A stretch of DNA of 64,000 nucleotides from Actinomadura rifamycini DSM 43936 (GTDB lineage Bacteria > Actinomycetota > Actinomycetes > Streptosporangiales > Streptosporangiaceae), in assembly GCF_000425065.1 (NCBI RefSeq), contig NZ_AULB01000026.1:1-64000 (forward strand), given 5' to 3'. The notes below the pieces were generated by a model. It made no database searches. It was not told where the DNA came from and saw only the letters and a program-made list of their open reading frames with translations. Made by a program: the position numbers and the translations under genes. Shown piece after piece: positions 48,617 through 59,006 of this stretch. The stretch's first letter is position 1. Each line of letters begins with the position of its first letter.

Positions 48617-50728
48617 GTGGCTACCAAAACCGGTGTGGACCTGGCCAAGGTCCGCAACATCGGGATCATGGCCCATATCGACGCGGGCAAGACCACGACG
48701 ACCGAGCGCATCCTGTTCTACACGGGGATGAGCTACAAGATCGGCGAGGTCCACGACGGCGCCGCCACCATGGACTGGATGGAACAGGAGCAGGAGCGGG
48801 GGATCACCATCACCTCCGCCGCCACCACCTGCACCTGGCCCGTTGAGGACGTCAAGCACACCATCAACATCATCGACACCCCCGGCCACGTCGACTTCAC
48901 CGTCGAGGTGGAGCGCAACCTGCGGGTGCTCGACGGTGCGGTCGCGGTGTTCGACGGCGTCGCCGGTGTGGAGCCGCAGTCCGAGACCGTGTGGCGGCAG
49001 GCCGACCGTTACGGCGTGCCCCGCATGTGCTTCGTCAACAAGCTCGACCGGGTCGGCGCGGAGTTCCACCGCTGCGTCGACATGATCGAGAACCGGCTGA
49101 ACGCCACGCCGCTGGCGCTGCAGCTGCCGATCGGTGCCGAGGCCGACTTCAAAGGCGTCGTCGACCTGGTGACGATGAAGGCCTTCGTGTGGAACGAGGA
49201 GGCCAAGCTCGGCGAGATGTACGACACGGTCGACATCCCCGAGAGCCACGCCGAGACGGCCCGCAAGTGGCGCGACAAGCTCATCGAGACCCTCGCCGAG
49301 AACGACGACGAGGTCATGGAGCTCTACCTGGAGGGTGTCGAGCCCACCGTCGAGCAGCTCCACGCGGGCATCCGCCGGGCCACCATCGCGGCGAACCTGA
49401 CGCCGGTCCTGTGCGGCACCGCGTTCAAGAACAAGGGCGTGCAGCCCCTGCTGGACGCGATCGTCCGGTACCTGCCGTCGCCGCTGGACGTCGAGGCCAT
49501 CGAGGGCCACGCCGTCCGCGACGAGGAGCAGGTGCTCAAGCGGATCCCGAGCGAGGACGAGCCGTTCTCCGCGCTCGCCTTCAAGATCGCCAGCGACCCG
49601 CACCTGGGCAAGCTGACGTTCGTGCGCATCTACTCCGGCGTCCTGGAGTCCGGCACCTCGGTGATGAACTCCGTCAAGGAGCGCAAGGAGCGCATCGGCA
49701 AGATCTACCGGATGCACGCCAACAAGCGCACCGAGATCGAGCGCGCGGGCGCCGGCGACATCGTCGCGGTGATGGGCCTCAAGCAGACCACCACCGGTGA
49801 GACGCTGTGCGACGAGAAGGCACCCATCGTCCTCGAGTCGATGAACTTCCCGGCGCCGGTGATCGACGTCGCGATCGAGCCGAAGACCAAGGCCGACCAG
49901 CAGAAGCTGAGCACCGCGATCCAGCGGCTGGCCGAGGAGGACCCGTCCTTCCAGGTCCGGTCCGACGAGGACACGGGCCAGACCGTCATCGCGGGCATGG
50001 GCGAGCTCCACCTGGAGATCCTCGTCGACCGGATGAAGCGCGAGTTCAAGGTCGAGGCCAACGTCGGCAAGCCGCAGGTCGCCTACCGCGAGACGATCAC
50101 CAAGAAGGTCGAGAAGGTCGAGTACACCCACAAGAAGCAGACGGGTGGCTCGGGCCAGTTCGGCCGCGTGATCATCGACCTCGAGCCGCTGGGCGGCGGG
50201 TCCGACGGGTACGAGTTCGAGAACAAGGTCACCGGTGGCCGCATCCCGCGGGAGTACATCCCGTCGGTGGACGCGGGCTGCCAGGAGGCCGCGGAGTTCG
50301 GTGTCCTCGCCGCCTACCCGATGGTGGGCGTCAAGGTCACTCTGCGAGACGGCGCCTACCACGAGGTCGACTCCTCGGAGATGGCGTTCAAGGTCGCCGG
50401 TTCCATGGCGTTCAAGGAGGCCGCCCGCAAGGCGTCCCCCACGCTGCTGGAGCCGATGATGGCGGTCGAGGTCACCACGCCCGAGGAGAACATGGGCGAC
50501 GTGATCGGCGACCTCAACAGCCGGCGCGGCCAGGTCCAGTCCATGGACGAGCGGCACGGGATGCGCGTCGTCAAGGCGCTGGTCCCGCTGTCGGAGATGT
50601 TCGGCTACGTGGGTGATCTGCGCAGCAAGACCCAGGGCCGGGCTGTTTTCAGCATGCAGTTCGACTCCTACGCCGAGGTTCCCGCGAACGTCGCGCAGGA
50701 GATCATCGCCAAGGCGCGGGGCGAGTAG
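48617..50728 (+). CDS. fusA: Translation elongation factor G
   Basis: 703 residues. GTPase that drives ribosome translocation. G motifs AHIDAGKTT, RGITI, DTPGH and NKLD are present, and the C-terminal domains are complete. GTG start with AGGA upstream. It lies in its standard place between rpsG and tuf. No sign of a fusidic-acid-type duplicate. Confidence 0.98.
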   Translation: MATKTGVDLAKVRNIGIMAHIDAGKTTTTERILFYTGMSYKIGEVHDGAATMDWMEQEQERGITITSAATTCTWPVEDVKHTINIIDTPGHVDFTVEVERNLRVLDGAVAVFDGVAGVEPQSETVWRQADRYGVPRMCFVNKLDRVGAEFHRCVDMIENRLNATPLALQLPIGAEADFKGVVDLVTMKAFVWNEEAKLGEMYDTVDIPESHAETARKWRDKLIETLAENDDEVMELYLEGVEPTVEQLHAGIRRATIAANLTPVLCGTAFKNKGVQPLLDAIVRYLPSPLDVEAIEGHAVRDEEQVLKRIPSEDEPFSALAFKIASDPHLGKLTFVRIYSGVLESGTSVMNSVKERKERIGKIYRMHANKRTEIERAGAGDIVAVMGLKQTTTGETLCDEKAPIVLESMNFPAPVIDVAIEPKTKADQQKLSTAIQRLAEEDPSFQVRSDEDTGQTVIAGMGELHLEILVDRMKREFKVEANVGKPQVAYRETITKKVEKVEYTHKKQTGGSGQFGRVIIDLEPLGGGSDGYEFENKVTGGRIPREYIPSVDAGCQEAAEFGVLAAYPMVGVKVTLRDGAYHEVDSSEMAFKVAGSMAFKEAARKASPTLLEPMMAVEVTTPEENMGDVIGDLNSRRGQVQSMDERHGMRVVKALVPLSEMFGYVGDLRSKTQGRAVFSMQFDSYAEVPANVAQEIIAKARGE

Positions 50729-50808
50729 CACCCGGCCTGCCACAGATCACCAGGACCCACATCGAAGCGGTCGTCTAGGCGGCCGAGGATCGCAACAAGG
50801 AGCAACCA

Positions 50809-52002
50809 GTGGCGAAGGCCAAGTTCGAGCGGACCAAGCCGCACGTGAACATCGGCACCATTGGGCACATCGACCACGGTAAGACCACGCTTACCGCGGC
50901 GATCACCAAGGTGCTCCACGAGCAGTACCCCGACCTCAACCCCTTCACGCCGTTCGAGGACATCGACAAGGCGCCGGAGGAGCGCGAGCGCGGCATCACC
51001 ATCTCGATCGCGCACGTCGAGTACCAGACCGAGTCCCGGCACTACGCCCACGTGGACTGCCCCGGTCACGCCGACTACGTGAAGAACATGATCACCGGTG
51101 CGGCGCAGATGGACGGCGCCATCCTGGTGGTCGCCGCGACCGACGGCCCGATGCCGCAGACCAAGGAGCACGTGCTGCTCGCCCGCCAGGTCGGCGTGCC
51201 CTACATCGTCGTCGCCCTGAACAAGTGCGACATGGTCGACGACGAGGAGATCCTGGAGCTCGTCGAGCTCGAGGTCCGCGAGCTGCTCTCCGAGTACGAG
51301 TTCCCGGGCGACGACCTGCCGGTCATCCGCGTGTCCGCCTTCCAGGCCCTCCAGGGCGAGGAGAAGTGGACGCAGTCGATCGTCGAGCTGATGACCGCGG
51401 TGGACGAGAACGTCCCCGAGCCGACCCGCGACATCGACAAGCCGTTCCTGATGCCGATCGAGGACGTCTTCTCGATCACCGGCCGCGGCACGGTCGTCAC
51501 CGGCCGGATCGAGCGCGGCGTGATCAACGTCAACGAGGAAGTCGAGATCATCGGCATCAAGGAGGCCTCGTCCAAGACGACGGTCACCGGTGTCGAGATG
51601 TTCCGCAAGCTCCTCGACCAGGGCCAGGCGGGCGACAACGTCGGCCTCCTGCTCCGCGGCACCAAGCGCGAGGACGTCGAGCGCGGCCAGTGCGTCATCA
51701 AGCCGGGCACGACCACCCCGCACACCGAGTTCGAGGCGCAGGTCTACATCCTGTCCAAGGACGAGGGCGGCCGCCACACGCCGTTCTTCAACAACTACCG
51801 TCCGCAGTTCTACTTCCGGACCACGGACGTGACCGGCGTGGTGAACCTCCCCGAGGGCACCGAGATGGTCATGCCGAGCGACAACACCGAGATGCGCGTC
51901 GAGCTGATCCAGCCCGTCGCCATGGAGGAGGGCCTGAAGTTCGCCATCCGCGAGGGTGGCCGGACCGTCGGCTCCGGTCGCGTCACGAAGGTCATCAAGT
52001 AA
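50809..52002 (+). CDS. tuf: Translation elongation factor Tu
   Basis: 397 residues. It delivers aminoacyl-tRNA to the ribosome. GHIDHGKTT, DCPGHADYVKNM and NKCD are present. GTG start with AAGGAG nearby. It ends the str operon; a strong hairpin separates it from rpsJ. This is the only tuf gene in the window. Confidence 0.98.
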   Translation: MAKAKFERTKPHVNIGTIGHIDHGKTTLTAAITKVLHEQYPDLNPFTPFEDIDKAPEERERGITISIAHVEYQTESRHYAHVDCPGHADYVKNMITGAAQMDGAILVVAATDGPMPQTKEHVLLARQVGVPYIVVALNKCDMVDDEEILELVELEVRELLSEYEFPGDDLPVIRVSAFQALQGEEKWTQSIVELMTAVDENVPEPTRDIDKPFLMPIEDVFSITGRGTVVTGRIERGVINVNEEVEIIGIKEASSKTTVTGVEMFRKLLDQGQAGDNVGLLLRGTKREDVERGQCVIKPGTTTPHTEFEAQVYILSKDEGGRHTPFFNNYRPQFYFRTTDVTGVVNLPEGTEMVMPSDNTEMRVELIQPVAMEEGLKFAIREGGRTVGSGRVTKVIK

Positions 52003-52016
52003 CACCCCTCGTCGAT

Positions 52017-52057
52017 GCGGCGGCCCGGCCGCGCATGCCTGCCGGCCGGGCCGCCGC
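52017..52057 (+). terminator. Hairpin between tuf and rpsJ
   Basis: Perfect 15-bp stem (52017-52031 with 52043-52057) and an 11-base loop. It probably ends the str transcript, with the S10 operon starting afresh or by read-through. Confidence 0.65.
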
Positions 52058-52110
52058 GTCACGACTCCTGAAGTAACAGCGGCACTACAGCAAAGGACAC
52101 CGAGGCCACC

Positions 52111-52419
52111 ATGGCGGGACAGAAGATCCGCATCCGGCTCAAGGCCTACGACCACGAGGTCATCGACACCTCCGCGAAGAAGATCGTTGAGACGGTGACG
52201 CGGACTGGCGCCAAGGTCGCGGGCCCGGTGCCGCTGCCGACCGAGAAGAACGTGTATTGCGTCATCCGCTCGCCGCACAAGTACAAGGACAGCCGCGAGC
52301 ACTTCGAGATGCGCACGCACAAGCGGCTGATCGACATCATCGACCCGACGCCCAAGACGGTCGATTCGCTGATGCGCCTCGACCTTCCGGCCGGCGTTGA
52401 CATCGAGATCAAGCTCTGA
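52111..52419 (+). CDS. rpsJ: 30S ribosomal protein S10
   Basis: 102 residues, full length. First gene of the S10 operon. IRIRLKAYDHEVIDTSAKKIVETV and the PHKYKDSREHFEMRTHKR region are typical. In other bacteria S10 also works with NusB and NusG in antitermination. rplC begins 14 bases downstream. Confidence 0.98.
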   Translation: MAGQKIRIRLKAYDHEVIDTSAKKIVETVTRTGAKVAGPVPLPTEKNVYCVIRSPHKYKDSREHFEMRTHKRLIDIIDPTPKTVDSLMRLDLPAGVDIEIKL

Positions 52420-52433
52420 GGGACGCACCGAGA

Positions 52434-53078
52434 ATGAGTACGCAGAGGAAGGGCGTCCTGGGCGAGAAGCTCGGCATGACCCAGGTCTTCGACGATGAGG
52501 GCCGGATCGTTCCGGTGACCGTCGTCCAGGCCGGGCCCTGTGTCGTCACCCAGCTCAAGACCCAGGAGAAGGACGGCTACACGGCGGTCCAGATCGGGTA
52601 CGGGCAGATCGACCCGCGCAAGGTCAACAAGCCGCGGGCGGGGCACTTCGAGAAGGCCGGCGTCACGCCGCGCCGCTACCTCGTCGAGCTCCGGGGCGAC
52701 ACCGAGCTGGAACTCGGCCAGGAGATCACCGCCAGCGTCTTCGAGGCCGGCCAGAAGATCGACGTAACCGGCACGAGCAAGGGCAAGGGCACCGCCGGTG
52801 TCATGAAGCGCCACGGCTTCCGCGGCCTCGGCGCCTCGCACGGCACCCAGCGCAAGCACCGCTCGCCGGGTTCGATCGGCGGCTGCGCGACCCCCGGTCG
52901 CGTGTTCAAGGGCCTCCGCATGGCGGGACGGCACGGCAACGCCCGGACGACCGTGCAGAACCTGACCGTGCACGCCATCGACGAGGAGAAGGGCCTGCTG
53001 CTCATCAAGGGCGCGGTCCCCGGTCCCAACGGCGGCGTGGTCCTGGTCCGCGACGCAGTGAAGGGGACGGGCAAGTGA
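52434..53078 (+). CDS. rplC: 50S ribosomal protein L3
   Basis: 214 residues. It binds 23S rRNA near the peptidyl-transferase centre. GEKLGMTQVFDDEGRIVPVT and the GMKR-type loop (VMKRHGFRG) are present. The stop overlaps the rplD GTG start (GTGA), so L3 and L4 are coupled. Confidence 0.98.
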   Translation: MSTQRKGVLGEKLGMTQVFDDEGRIVPVTVVQAGPCVVTQLKTQEKDGYTAVQIGYGQIDPRKVNKPRAGHFEKAGVTPRRYLVELRGDTELELGQEITASVFEAGQKIDVTGTSKGKGTAGVMKRHGFRGLGASHGTQRKHRSPGSIGGCATPGRVFKGLRMAGRHGNARTTVQNLTVHAIDEEKGLLLIKGAVPGPNGGVVLVRDAVKGTGK

Positions 53079-53677
53079 CCTCCAAGCTCGACATCGACCT
53101 GCCCGCCGAGATCTTCGACGCCAAGACCAGCGTCCCGCTGATCCACCAGGTCGTGGTGGCGCAGGAGGCGGCCGCTCGGCAGGGCACCCACGCGACGAAG
53201 ACCCGCGGCGACGTCCGCGGCGGTGGCAAGAAGCCGTACCGGCAGAAGGGCACCGGCCGCGCCCGCCAGGGCTCGACCCGCGCGCCCCAGTTCGCCGGCG
53301 GCGGCACCGTCCACGGCCCGCAGCCGCGCGACTACACGCAGCGGACGCCCAAGAAGATGAAGGCGGCCGCGCTGCGCGGCGCGCTGTCCGACCGCGCCCG
53401 CGCCGGCATGGTGCACGTGGTCGACCGCCTCGTCGAGGGCGACGCCCCGAAGACGAAGGCGGCGCTGACGGCGCTGCGCTCGGTCACCCAGGCCAAGCGC
53501 GTCCTGGTGGTCGTGGACCGCGAGGACGAGCTGACCTGGAAGAGCCTGCGCAACGAGCCGAGCGTCCACCTGCTCGTCTCCGACCAGCTCAACACCTACG
53601 ACGTGCTGGTGAACGACGACGTCGTCTTCACGCAGAAGGCGTACGACGAGTTCATCTCGCGCGCGGCGAAGAAGTAA
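53075..53677 (+). CDS. rplD: 50S ribosomal protein L4
   Basis: 200 residues. The exit-tunnel loop GGGKKPYRQKGTGRARQGS is intact, with no macrolide-resistance-type deletion visible. GTG start overlaps the rplC stop. In some bacteria L4 represses its own operon; no L4-binding leader is evident here. Confidence 0.97.
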   Translation: MTSKLDIDLPAEIFDAKTSVPLIHQVVVAQEAAARQGTHATKTRGDVRGGGKKPYRQKGTGRARQGSTRAPQFAGGGTVHGPQPRDYTQRTPKKMKAAALRGALSDRARAGMVHVVDRLVEGDAPKTKAALTALRSVTQAKRVLVVVDREDELTWKSLRNEPSVHLLVSDQLNTYDVLVNDDVVFTQKAYDEFISRAAKK

Positions 53678-53691
53678 GGAGGGGGCAGGAC

Positions 53692-53991
53692 ATGGCGAAG
53701 ATCGCCGACCCCCGCGACGTCATCATCGCGCCGGTCGTCTCGGAGAAGAGCTACGGGCTGCTGGACGAGAACAAGTACACGTTCATCGTCCGCCCGGACG
53801 CCAACAAGACGCAGATCAGGCAGGCCGTCGAGGAGGTGTTCAACGTCAAGGTGACGAACGTGAACACCCTCAACCGTTCGGGCAAGCGCAAGCGCACCCG
53901 GTACGGCTACGGCAAGCGCAAGGACACCAAGCGCGCCATCGTCAGCCTGGCCGAGGGCGAGCGGATCGACATCTTCGGCGGCACGGCCTAA
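53692..53991 (+). CDS. rplW: 50S ribosomal protein L23
   Basis: 99 residues. It lies at the tunnel exit and docks SRP and trigger factor. APVVSEKSYGLLDENKYTFIV is the family start. GGAGGGGG lies 7 bases before the ATG. 14 bases after rplD. Confidence 0.97.
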   Translation: MAKIADPRDVIIAPVVSEKSYGLLDENKYTFIVRPDANKTQIRQAVEEVFNVKVTNVNTLNRSGKRKRTRYGYGKRKDTKRAIVSLAEGERIDIFGGTA

Positions 53992-54032
53992 CAGGCCGGG
54001 GCCCCGAAGCAGACAAGGGATGAACGAAAAAG

Positions 54033-54866
54033 ATGGGCATCCGTAACTACAAGCCGACCACTCCGGGTCGTCGCGGCTCCAGCGTGGCCGACTTCGTCGA
54101 GGTCACGCGCCGCGAGCCCGAGAAGTCGCTGCTGAAGCCGCTCCCGAAGAAGGGCGGCCGCAACAACCACGGCCGGATCACCACCCGGCACCAGGGCGGC
54201 GGGCACAAGCGCGCGTACCGCGTGATCGACTTCCGCCGGCACGACAAGGACGGCGTCCCGGCGAAGGTCGCGCACATCGAGTACGACCCGAACCGCACCG
54301 CGCGCATCGCGCTGCTGCACTACGCGGACGGCGAGAAGCGCTACATCCTCGCCCCCCGCGACCTGAAGCAGGGCGACCGGGTGGAGAACGGGCCGGGCTC
54401 CGACATCAAGCCGGGCAACTGCCTCCCGCTGCGCAACATCCCGACGGGTACCGTCATCCACGCCATCGAGCTCCGCCCCGGCGGCGGCGCCAAGCTGGCC
54501 CGCAGCGCGGGCGCGGGCGTCCAGCTGCTGGCCAAGGAGGGCAAGTACGCCACGCTGCGCATGCCCTCGGGCGAGATGCGGATGGTGGACGTGCGCTGCC
54601 GCGCGACGGTCGGCCAGGTCGGCAACGCCGAGCAGTCGAACATCAACTGGGGCAAGGCCGGCCGTATGCGGTGGAAGGGCAAGCGCCCGACCGTCCGCGG
54701 CGTGGCCATGAACCCGATCGACCACCCGCACGGTGGTGGTGAGGGCAAGACCTCCGGTGGCCGGCACCCGGTGAACCCGAAGGGCAAGAAGGAAGGCCGC
54801 ACTCGCCAGGCGAACAAGTCGAGCGACCGGCTGATCGTCCGTCGTCGCAGCAAGAAGAAGCGGTAG
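54033..54866 (+). CDS. rplB: 50S ribosomal protein L2
   Basis: 277 residues. Peptidyl-transferase-centre protein with the conserved VAMNPIDHPHGGGEGKTSGGR segment and a basic C-terminus RRRSKKKR. Normal length, 41 bases downstream of rplW. Confidence 0.98.
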   Translation: MGIRNYKPTTPGRRGSSVADFVEVTRREPEKSLLKPLPKKGGRNNHGRITTRHQGGGHKRAYRVIDFRRHDKDGVPAKVAHIEYDPNRTARIALLHYADGEKRYILAPRDLKQGDRVENGPGSDIKPGNCLPLRNIPTGTVIHAIELRPGGGAKLARSAGAGVQLLAKEGKYATLRMPSGEMRMVDVRCRATVGQVGNAEQSNINWGKAGRMRWKGKRPTVRGVAMNPIDHPHGGGEGKTSGGRHPVNPKGKKEGRTRQANKSSDRLIVRRRSKKKR

Positions 54867-54878
54867 GAGTCGCTCGTC

Positions 54879-55160
54879 ATGCCACGTAGCCTCAAGAAGG
54901 GCCCCTTCGTGGACGACCACCTCATCAAGAAGGTGGAAGTCCAGAACGAGAAGGGCACCAAGAACGTCATCAAGACGTGGTCGCGGCGCTCCATGATCGT
55001 CCCGGACATGATCGGGCACACGATCGCCGTGCACGACGGGCGCAAGCACGTCCCGGTGTTCATCACCGACGCCATGGTGGGGCACAAGCTCGGCGAGTTC
55101 GCGCCGACGCGGACGTTCCGCAGCCACGTCAAGGAAGACCGCCGCAGCCGCCGAGGCTGA
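54879..55160 (+). CDS. rpsS: 30S ribosomal protein S19
   Basis: 93 residues, standard length. It pairs with S13 in the 30S head. MPRSLKKGPFVDDHLIKKV and the HDGRKHVPV block are typical. It starts 12 bases after rplB. Confidence 0.97.
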   Translation: MPRSLKKGPFVDDHLIKKVEVQNEKGTKNVIKTWSRRSMIVPDMIGHTIAVHDGRKHVPVFITDAMVGHKLGEFAPTRTFRSHVKEDRRSRRG

Positions 55161-55196
55161 GCGGCAGAGCAGAGATCGTAGGAGAGAGGGACAGCG

Positions 55197-55576
55197 ATGG
55201 AAGCCAGGGCCCAGGCGCGGTACATCCGTGTCACGCCCAGGAAGGCCCGCCGCGTGGTGGACCTCATCCGCGGCCTGCCCGCCGCGGAGGCTCAGGCGGT
55301 GCTGCGGTTCGCCCCCCAGGCTGCGAGTGAGCCGGTGGGCAAGGTGCTGGCGAGTGCCATCGCCAACGCCGAGCACAACTTCAAGCTCGACTCGGACACG
55401 CTGGTCGTCAGCCGTGCGTGGGTGGACGAGGGGCCGACGCTGAAGCGTTTCCGTCCCCGCGCCCAGGGCCGGGCTTACCGCATCAACAAGCGCACGAGTC
55501 ACATCACCGTGGTCGTGGAGTCGCGCGACGAGGCTTCGGCCGGCGGCGGCGGTAAGAAGACGAGGAGGGCCCGGTA

Positions 55577-55577
<1 letters not shown>
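55197..55577 (+). CDS. rplV: 50S ribosomal protein L22
   Basis: 126 residues. Exit-tunnel protein; the β-hairpin region GPTLKRFRPRAQGRAYRINKR is unbroken. AGGAGAGAGGG precedes the ATG. The stop overlaps the rpsC GTG by one base (TAGTG). Confidence 0.97.
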
Positions 55578-56398
<821 letters not shown>

Positions 56399-56406
56399 AG
56401 TAACCC

Positions 56407-56826
56407 ATGCTGATCCCTCGCAAGGTCAAGCACCGCAAGCAGCACCACCCGAAGCGCCGGGGCATGGCCAAGGGCGGCACGCGGGTGACGTTCGGCGAGT
56501 ACGGCATCCAGGCGGTCGAGGGCGCGTACGTCACGAACCGCCAGATCGAGGCCGCGCGTATCGCCATGACGCGTCACATCAAGCGCGGCGGCAAGGTCTG
56601 GATCAACATCTTCCCGGACCGCCCGCTGACCAAGAAGCCCGCCGAGACCCGCATGGGTTCCGGTAAGGGCTCGGTCGAGTGGTGGGTGGCCAACGTCAAG
56701 CCGGGGCGCGTGATGTTCGAGCTGTCCTACCCCAACGAGGAGGTCGCTCGGGCCGCGCTGATGCGCGCGATCCACAAGCTCCCGATGAAGTGCAAGATCG
56801 TGAAGCGAGAGGTGGGTGAGTCCTGA
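56407..56826 (+). CDS. rplP: 50S ribosomal protein L16
   Basis: 139 residues. A-site protein of the large subunit. MLIPRKVKHRKQHHPKR and the MGSGKG loop are conserved. Its stop overlaps the rpmC start (TGATG). Confidence 0.97.
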   Translation: MLIPRKVKHRKQHHPKRRGMAKGGTRVTFGEYGIQAVEGAYVTNRQIEAARIAMTRHIKRGGKVWINIFPDRPLTKKPAETRMGSGKGSVEWWVANVKPGRVMFELSYPNEEVARAALMRAIHKLPMKCKIVKREVGES

Positions 56827-57065
56827 TGGCCAAGGGTCTTACCGCCGAAGATCTGCGGACCGAGCCGGACGACGTCCTGGTCACCAAGCTCAAGGAGGCG
56901 AAGGAGGAGCTGTTCAACCTTCGCTTCCAGGCCGCCACCGGCCAGCTCGAGAGCCACGGGCGGCTGCGCACCGTGAAGCGCGAGATCGCTCGCATCTACA
57001 CCGTGATGCGTGAGCGGGAGCTCGGCATCGTCACGGTCGAGGACGCCGTGGAGGGCAACGAATGA
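56826..57065 (+). CDS. rpmC: 50S ribosomal protein L29
   Basis: 79 residues: a two-helix protein at the tunnel exit, with LKEAKEELFNLRFQAATGQLE typical. Overlaps rplP by one base and rpsQ by four, so translation is tightly coupled. Confidence 0.96.
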   Translation: MAKGLTAEDLRTEPDDVLVTKLKEAKEELFNLRFQAATGQLESHGRLRTVKREIARIYTVMRERELGIVTVEDAVEGNE

Positions 57066-57331
57066 CCGAGCAGACCAAGCAGCGGAACTCCCGCAAGGTG
57101 CTCGAGGGCCTCGTGGTCAGCGACAAGATGGACCGCACGGTCGTCGTGTCCGTCGAGGACCGCGTGAAGCACCCGAAGTACCACAAGGTGATCCGGCGGA
57201 CGAAGAACTACAAGGCGCACGACGAGGCCAACGAGTGCGGCGTCGGCGACCGCGTCCGCCTCATGGAGACCCGCCCCCTGTCGGCCACCAAGCGCTGGCG
57301 CGTGGTGGAGATCCTCGAGAAGGCCAAGTAA
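57062..57331 (+). CDS. rpsQ: 30S ribosomal protein S17
   Basis: 89 residues, OB fold. LEGLVVSDKMDRTVVVSVE and HPKYHKVIRRTKNYKAHDE are family blocks. ATG overlaps the rpmC stop (ATGA). A 64-base gap to rplN follows. Confidence 0.97.
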   Translation: MTEQTKQRNSRKVLEGLVVSDKMDRTVVVSVEDRVKHPKYHKVIRRTKNYKAHDEANECGVGDRVRLMETRPLSATKRWRVVEILEKAK

Positions 57332-57395
57332 TTACCCGGTTCCACCAGGCTGCTCCGCGAAGCGAGCAGAACCGGTGTGACGAACAGGAGTCAAC

Positions 57396-57764
57396 GTGAT
57401 CCAGCAGGAGTCGCGACTCAAGGTCGCCGACAACACGGGTGCGAAGGAGATCCTTTGCATCCGGGTTCTCGGCGGCTCGGGTCGGCGCTACGCGGGAGTC
57501 GGCGACATCATCGTCGCGACGGTGAAGGACGCCCTTCCCGGCGCCGGCGTGAAGAAGGGGGATGTCGTCAAGGCGGTCATCGTGCGCACCCGCAAGGAGC
57601 GCCGGCGCCCGGACGGCTCCTACATCCGTTTCGACGAGAACGCGGCCGTCCTCATCAAGGACGGCGGCGACCCCCGGGGCACCCGTATCTTCGGCCCGGT
57701 GGGCCGTGAACTGCGCGAGAAGAAGTTCATGCGCATCATCTCGCTCGCGCCGGAGGTGCTGTGA
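57396..57764 (+). CDS. rplN: 50S ribosomal protein L14
   Basis: 122 residues, universally conserved. MIQQESRLKVADNTGAKE start and the FDENAAVLI block. GTG start with AGGAGT upstream. The stop shares one base with the L24 ATG. Confidence 0.98.
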   Translation: MIQQESRLKVADNTGAKEILCIRVLGGSGRRYAGVGDIIVATVKDALPGAGVKKGDVVKAVIVRTRKERRRPDGSYIRFDENAAVLIKDGGDPRGTRIFGPVGRELREKKFMRIISLAPEVL

Positions 57765-58114
57765 TGAAGATCCGCAAGGGCGACGAGGTCGTCGTCATCG
57801 CCGGCAAGGACAAGGGCGCGACGGGCAAGGTGCTGCGCGCCGACCCGGTCAGCGACCGGGTCGTCGTCGAGGGCGTCAACATCATCACCAAGAACATCAA
57901 GGCCGACGCGCAGCGGGCCGGCAAGGAGAGCGGCCGGGTCCAGGTCGAGGCTCCGATCCACGTCAGCAACGTCGCGCTCGTCGAGAAGGGCGAGCCCGTC
58001 CGGATCGGCTTCACGTTCGACGAGGACGGCAACAAGGTCCGGGTCACCCGCCCGCACAAGAGCCGCGCCAAGTCGGTCGGCAAGGGCGGTAAGGAGTCTG
58101 CTTCCGATGACTGA
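57764..58114 (+). CDS. rplX: 50S ribosomal protein L24
   Basis: 116 residues with a KOW motif (KIRKGDEVVVIAGKDKGATG). ATG 57764 is preferred over the in-frame GTG at 57761 inside rplN, because L24 proteins begin MKIRKGD. The stop lies beyond the rplE ATG. Confidence 0.96.
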   Translation: MKIRKGDEVVVIAGKDKGATGKVLRADPVSDRVVVEGVNIITKNIKADAQRAGKESGRVQVEAPIHVSNVALVEKGEPVRIGFTFDEDGNKVRVTRPHKSRAKSVGKGGKESASDD

Positions 58115-58682
58115 GACCGTGACCGAGCGTCCCGTTCCGCAGCCGCGGCTCAAGCTGCGCTACCGCGAGGAGATCGCGGGGCAGCTGCGCGAGCAGTTCG
58201 GCTACGAGAACGTCATGCAGATCCCGGGCCTGACCAAGATCGTGGTCAACATGGGCGTGGGCGACGCGGCGAAGGACGCCAAGCTGATCGAGGGCGCGAT
58301 CCGCGACCTGTCGGCGATCACCGGCCAGAAGCCCGCCGTGAACCGGGCCCGCAAGTCCATCGCGCAGTTCAAGCTGCGCGAGGGCATGCCGATCGGCGCG
58401 CACGCCACGCTGCGCGGCGACCGCATGTGGGAGTTCCTGGACCGGCTCCTGGCCACGGCGCTGCCCCGTATCCGCGACTTCCGCGGCCTGTCGCCGAAGC
58501 AGTTCGACGGCAACGGGAACTACACCTTCGGGCTGACCGAGCAGGTCATGTTCCACGAGGTCGACCCCGACAAGATCGACCGTTCGCGGGGCATGGACAT
58601 CACGGTCGTGACGACCGCGAAGACCGACGACGAGGGCCGGGCGCTGCTCAAGCTCCTGGGCTTCCCCTTCAAGGAGAGCTGA
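58107..58682 (+). CDS. rplE: 50S ribosomal protein L5
   Basis: 191 residues. It binds 5S rRNA. KIVVNMGVGDAAKDAKLIEGA and the FGLTEQVMFHEVDPDKID block are present. Overlaps the end of rplX by 8 bases. rpsZ starts 2 bases after its stop. Confidence 0.97.
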   Translation: MTETVTERPVPQPRLKLRYREEIAGQLREQFGYENVMQIPGLTKIVVNMGVGDAAKDAKLIEGAIRDLSAITGQKPAVNRARKSIAQFKLREGMPIGAHATLRGDRMWEFLDRLLATALPRIRDFRGLSPKQFDGNGNYTFGLTEQVMFHEVDPDKIDRSRGMDITVVTTAKTDDEGRALLKLLGFPFKES

Positions 58683-58684
58683 GC

Positions 58685-58870
58685 ATGGCGAAGAAGTCGC
58701 TGATCGCCAAGGCGGCGCGGAAGCCGAAGTTCGGTGTGCGCGCGTACACTCGATGCTCGCGCTGCGGGCGTCCGCGCTCGGTCTACCGGAAGTTCGGCCT
58801 GTGCCGGATCTGCTTCCGGGAGATGGCCCACCGCGGCGAGCTGCCCGGCATCACCAAGTCCAGCTGGTGA
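58685..58870 (+). CDS. rpsZ: 30S ribosomal protein S14, zinc type
   Basis: 61 residues: the short zinc-binding (C+) form, with CSRCG and CRIC zinc pairs. This is the housekeeping S14 in the spc operon. A longer zinc-independent copy would normally lie elsewhere in the genome. Two hairpins follow it. Confidence 0.97.
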   Translation: MAKKSLIAKAARKPKFGVRAYTRCSRCGRPRSVYRKFGLCRICFREMAHRGELPGITKSSW

Positions 58871-58876
58871 CCGCGT

Positions 58877-58941
58877 CCCCCTCTCCGCGAGGGGGAGCGG
58901 TGCCGGCGTGTAATAACCACCGGGCACCCCGCGGGGTGCCC
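58877..58941 (+). terminator. Two hairpins between rpsZ and rpsH
   Basis: CCCCCTC/GAGGGGG (58877-58895, 5-base loop), then the 20-bp palindrome at 58922-58941 (GGGCACCCC, GC centre). They lie within one ribosomal operon, so attenuation or message processing is more likely than full termination. Confidence 0.5.
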
Positions 58942-59006
58942 TCGACCGCGCCAAAGGTCCACGGCCGCCGGGCCGAGGAAACCGTGGCGAGGAGGGCCAG
59001 CAGGCC